From positions 1-35,854 of the forward strand of contig JAQTXD010000031.1 in the NCBI GenBank assembly GCA_028688955.1: DNA of 35,854 nucleotides. The letters are read 5' to 3'. Positions 33,844 to 35,854 of the stretch are shown piece after piece. How positions within the stretch are numbered: position 1 is the stretch's first letter; every line of letters begins with the position of its first letter. Source of the stretch: Desulfuromonadaceae bacterium. GTDB lineage: Bacteria > Desulfobacterota > Desulfuromonadia > Geobacterales > Pseudopelobacteraceae. The position numbers were made by a program, and so were the translations under genes. The notes beneath the pieces are model-generated. The model did no database searches. It was not told where the DNA came from and was given only the letters and a program-made list of their open reading frames with translations.

Positions 33844-34962
33844 ATGACGATCAGCATACCCAGGATCCGCTATTGGAGCTATCTGGAAGAGTATTCAGCA
33901 CATCGGGATGACTATCTGCGAGCTGTTGACAGCGTCTTCTCGTCCGGACGACTGATACTGGGGCAACAGGTTGCTACCTTTGAAGATCGTTTTGCAGCCT
34001 ATTGCGGCGTGCCCTGTGCCGTCGGGGTGAATTCCTGTACCGACGCTCTGTTTTTGGCCTTGAAAGCACTGGATATCGGCCCGGGTGACGAGGTCATTAC
34101 GGTTGCAAACACCGCAGTGCCGACCGTGGCCGCTATTCGTGCCACCGGTGCCAAACCTGCGTTCGTGGATGTGGAGGAAGATACGTTCCTGATGGATGTG
34201 ACACAGCTTGACAGAGCCGTAACGCGGCGTACGCGTTGCATCCTGCCGGTTCATCTGTTCGGCCAGATGGTAGATATGCTGCCGCTACGGGAGTATGCCA
34301 ACCGATACAGCCTCTCGGTGGTTGAGGATTGTGCCCAGGCCTGCGGCGCCACTTACAACGGCTGCCGCGCCGGCTCTCTCGGAGACGCCGGAGCGTTCTC
34401 ATTTTATCCTACAAAAGTGTTGGGGACGTTTGGCGATGGCGGTGCCGTGACAACCTCCCGGCCGGAGCTTGCCCTGCGGCTGAAACGGCTGCGCATGTAC
34501 GGCATGGAGAACGCCTATTATGCCGAGGAGGAAGGGTATAATACCCGTCTGGACGAAGTGCAGGCAGCTATTCTCAACGTGAAACTGCCCGGACTTGACC
34601 CGTCGGTTGAACGTCGCCGGCGCATAGCAGAAATTTATGATGACGGCCTGGCAGGGATTGACGGACTGTCCCTCCCGGCTGTCAGAGAGGGGCGCAGCCA
34701 TCAACGCTATCTCTATACAATCAGGACTGCGCGCCGTGATGAATTGCAGCGCTACCTGGCAGGAGAGGGGATTGAGACCAAGGTGAACTATCCAGATCCG
34801 ATCCATCTGATGCGCGGCTACCGTTTTCTGGGGTATGCACCCGGAAGTCTTCCGGTGACGGAGCGCCTGGCAGCAACAATCCTGTCGCTCCCCATGTATC
34901 CGGAATTGCCGAATGAGCAGGCAGCCGAAGTGGTAGCAGCCGTCAGACGGTTTTACGCATGA
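33844..34962 (+). CDS. DegT/DnrJ/EryC1 sugar aminotransferase
   Basis: The 372-residue PLP enzyme has the family pattern: SGRLILGQQVATFEDRFAAY, GVNSCTDALFLALKAL, VVEDCAQACGATYNG and the PLP Lys191 in FSFYPTKVLGTFGDGG. The RLDEVQAAILNVKL segment and a late His-rich region are also typical. I start at the ATG at 33844, which has GGAGG ten bases upstream and gives the usual N-terminus (IPRIRYWSYLEEY). An amino group would be placed at the C3 or C4 keto position of the deoxysugar. With a 3-ketoreductase next door, C4 amination giving a 4-amino-2,4,6-trideoxyhexose is the simplest reading. It overlaps the methyltransferase gene by four bases. Confidence 0.88.
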   Translation: MTISIPRIRYWSYLEEYSAHRDDYLRAVDSVFSSGRLILGQQVATFEDRFAAYCGVPCAVGVNSCTDALFLALKALDIGPGDEVITVANTAVPTVAAIRATGAKPAFVDVEEDTFLMDVTQLDRAVTRRTRCILPVHLFGQMVDMLPLREYANRYSLSVVEDCAQACGATYNGCRAGSLGDAGAFSFYPTKVLGTFGDGGAVTTSRPELALRLKRLRMYGMENAYYAEEEGYNTRLDEVQAAILNVKLPGLDPSVERRRRIAEIYDDGLAGIDGLSLPAVREGRSHQRYLYTIRTARRDELQRYLAGEGIETKVNYPDPIHLMRGYRFLGYAPGSLPVTERLAATILSLPMYPELPNEQAAEVVAAVRRFYA

Positions 34963-35738
34963 ATCTGGTTGAATACACCCGCATGTACGAAGCTGAAGAG
35001 CACCACTGGTGGTATGTGGGGCTTCACCGGTTGATTATGGCAGCTGTTCAGCGGGAGTCACACCGGCTGGGGCGATTGCTGACCATATTTGACGCCGGGT
35101 GCGGCACGGGGCGGCTCTGCCAGCTGCTAGCGGCAGAGGGGCACTGCGTAAGCGGCTGCGACGTCTCAGAGGAAGCGCTGCGCTTCTGCCGGCTACGCGG
35201 CATCAACACCACTTTCCCTGCAGACCTGAATTCCATCGAGCTCGAACCGGAATCATATGATGTTGTTACTTCGATTGACGTACTCTATCACCGGGGTGTT
35301 TCAGATGATGTCGACGTCATGCGGCGACTGCAGCAGGGTCTCAAACCGGGGGGCCTGTTGATCCTGAACCTGGTTGCCCACGAGTTTCTGCGCAGTACAC
35401 ATGACATCGCAGTGCATACACGAGAGCGCTATACACGGCAGATGCTCTGCGAACGACTGCAATCTGCCGGATTCGACGTCGAAATGACAACCTATCGTGT
35501 CAGCCTGCTGTTTCCTTTCATAGCAGCATACCGTCTGTTGTCTCGCCTTGCAGTGCCCCGAATGACTGATCCTGATAACGTTGATTCAGATGTCAGTGTG
35601 CCGAATCAGGTGATCAACTCCCTGCTGCTGAAGGTCGTTGAACTGGAAAATCTGTTTCTTGCAGTATCATCGCTTCCTTTTGGAAGCTCAGTATTTGTGG
35701 TGGCCCGAAAGAGCCGAAACAATCTGGTGATGGCGTGA
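34959..35738 (+). CDS. SAM-dependent methyltransferase
   Basis: The 259-residue class I methyltransferase has the SAM motif I FDAGCGTGRLCQLLA (residues 44-58), an acidic motif near VTSIDVLYHRGV, and LKPGGLLILNLVAHEF. The N-terminal MYEAEEHHWWYVGLHR (residues 9-24) is common in methyltransferases next to lipid-carrier glycosyltransferases. A hydrophobic segment (LLFPFIAAYRLLSRLAV) near residue 185 may contact the membrane. It may N- or O-methylate the amino-deoxysugar or a lipid-linked form. The start ATG overlaps the aminotransferase stop. GC content is high here, about 75 percent over 35101-35160. Confidence 0.8.
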   Translation: MNLVEYTRMYEAEEHHWWYVGLHRLIMAAVQRESHRLGRLLTIFDAGCGTGRLCQLLAAEGHCVSGCDVSEEALRFCRLRGINTTFPADLNSIELEPESYDVVTSIDVLYHRGVSDDVDVMRRLQQGLKPGGLLILNLVAHEFLRSTHDIAVHTRERYTRQMLCERLQSAGFDVEMTTYRVSLLFPFIAAYRLLSRLAVPRMTDPDNVDSDVSVPNQVINSLLLKVVELENLFLAVSSLPFGSSVFVVARKSRNNLVMA

Positions 35739-35761
35739 AGTTACCCAGGAAAAAGATTCAC

Positions 35762-35854
35762 ATGCCTGCTCGCTCCTCCAGTGTAAGTGACAGTGAACAA
35801 CTCCCACAAACTGCCCCCGTCGGTTCAAGTTTATGGCAGGACCCTTTTGTTCAT
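35762..35854 (+). CDS. Start of a gene of unknown function, cut by the window end
   Basis: A frame is open to the end of the window from an ATG at 35762, preceded by AGGAAAAAG at good spacing. A GTG at 35735 overlapping the methyltransferase stop (GTGA) is an alternative start. Only about 31 residues are visible; they are polar and rich in Ser, Pro and Gln, and contain no diagnostic motif. By position it may be a further glycosyltransferase or membrane protein of the same operon, but nothing in the visible part shows this. Confidence 0.5.
   Translation, partial: MPARSSSVSDSEQLPQTAPVGSSLWQDPFVH

Noticed and set aside
1-35854. CRISPR arrays, tRNA or rRNA genes, insertion sequences and phage genes
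   Set aside because: No regularly spaced repeats, tRNA-like cloverleaf, transposase or integrase motifs were noticed on either strand, though a dedicated search was not possible.

Overview
The window is about 36 kb of bacterial chromosome in which every supported gene reads on the + strand. The gene content points to a deltaproteobacterium of the Geobacter/Pelobacter (Desulfuromonadales) type. The signs are a DUF177-rpmF-plsX-fabH-fabD-fabG-acpP-fabF-rpiB-glyA run, an orphan NtrC-type regulator, and ABC-dependent polysaccharide genes. This assignment is inferred from gene content and order; no rRNA or tRNA gene is present to confirm it. There is no gene-free stretch longer than 300 bases; the largest gap, about 240 bases, lies in front of queD.

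Positions 1-12371 form an envelope and polysaccharide region. It opens with the 3' part of a membrane-anchored protein closed by a strong terminator. Then come an ABC-2 permease, a TPR membrane protein and an ABC ATPase in overlapping order. These are followed by a UbiA-family transferase resembling decaprenyl-phosphate phosphoribosyltransferase, a family 2 glycosyltransferase, a Wzm/Wzt-type export pair, three related family 2 glycosyltransferases in tandem, an FAD oxidoreductase and a family 9 (heptosyl-type) glycosyltransferase. Together they look like assembly and export of a cell-surface glycan.

Positions 12599-19395 carry housekeeping genes: queD and queE (7-deazaguanine synthesis), an unrecognised 126-residue protein, an rlmD-like rRNA methyltransferase, a TPR protein with a small Cys cluster, an IHF/HU-family DNA-binding protein, a short Ppx/GppA phosphatase and malQ. 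Positions 19426-27589 hold the fatty-acid operon behind a clear sigma-70 promoter, a second candidate promoter and palindrome before acpP, and terminators after acpP and glyA. bioA and an orphan sigma-54 activator follow.

Positions 30510-35854 are the most unusual part: a tightly overlapping operon of a polyprenyl-phosphate glycosyltransferase (GtrB-like), an NDP-hexose 2,3-dehydratase, a Gfo/Idh/MocA oxidoreductase, a DegT-family aminotransferase, a SAM methyltransferase and the start of another gene. This combination is the core of 2-deoxy (amino) sugar synthesis, best known from antibiotic producers. Here it sits next to a lipid-carrier glycosyltransferase, suggesting a rare deoxy-aminosugar added to a surface glycan. 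Its later genes are visibly GC-richer than the rest of the window.
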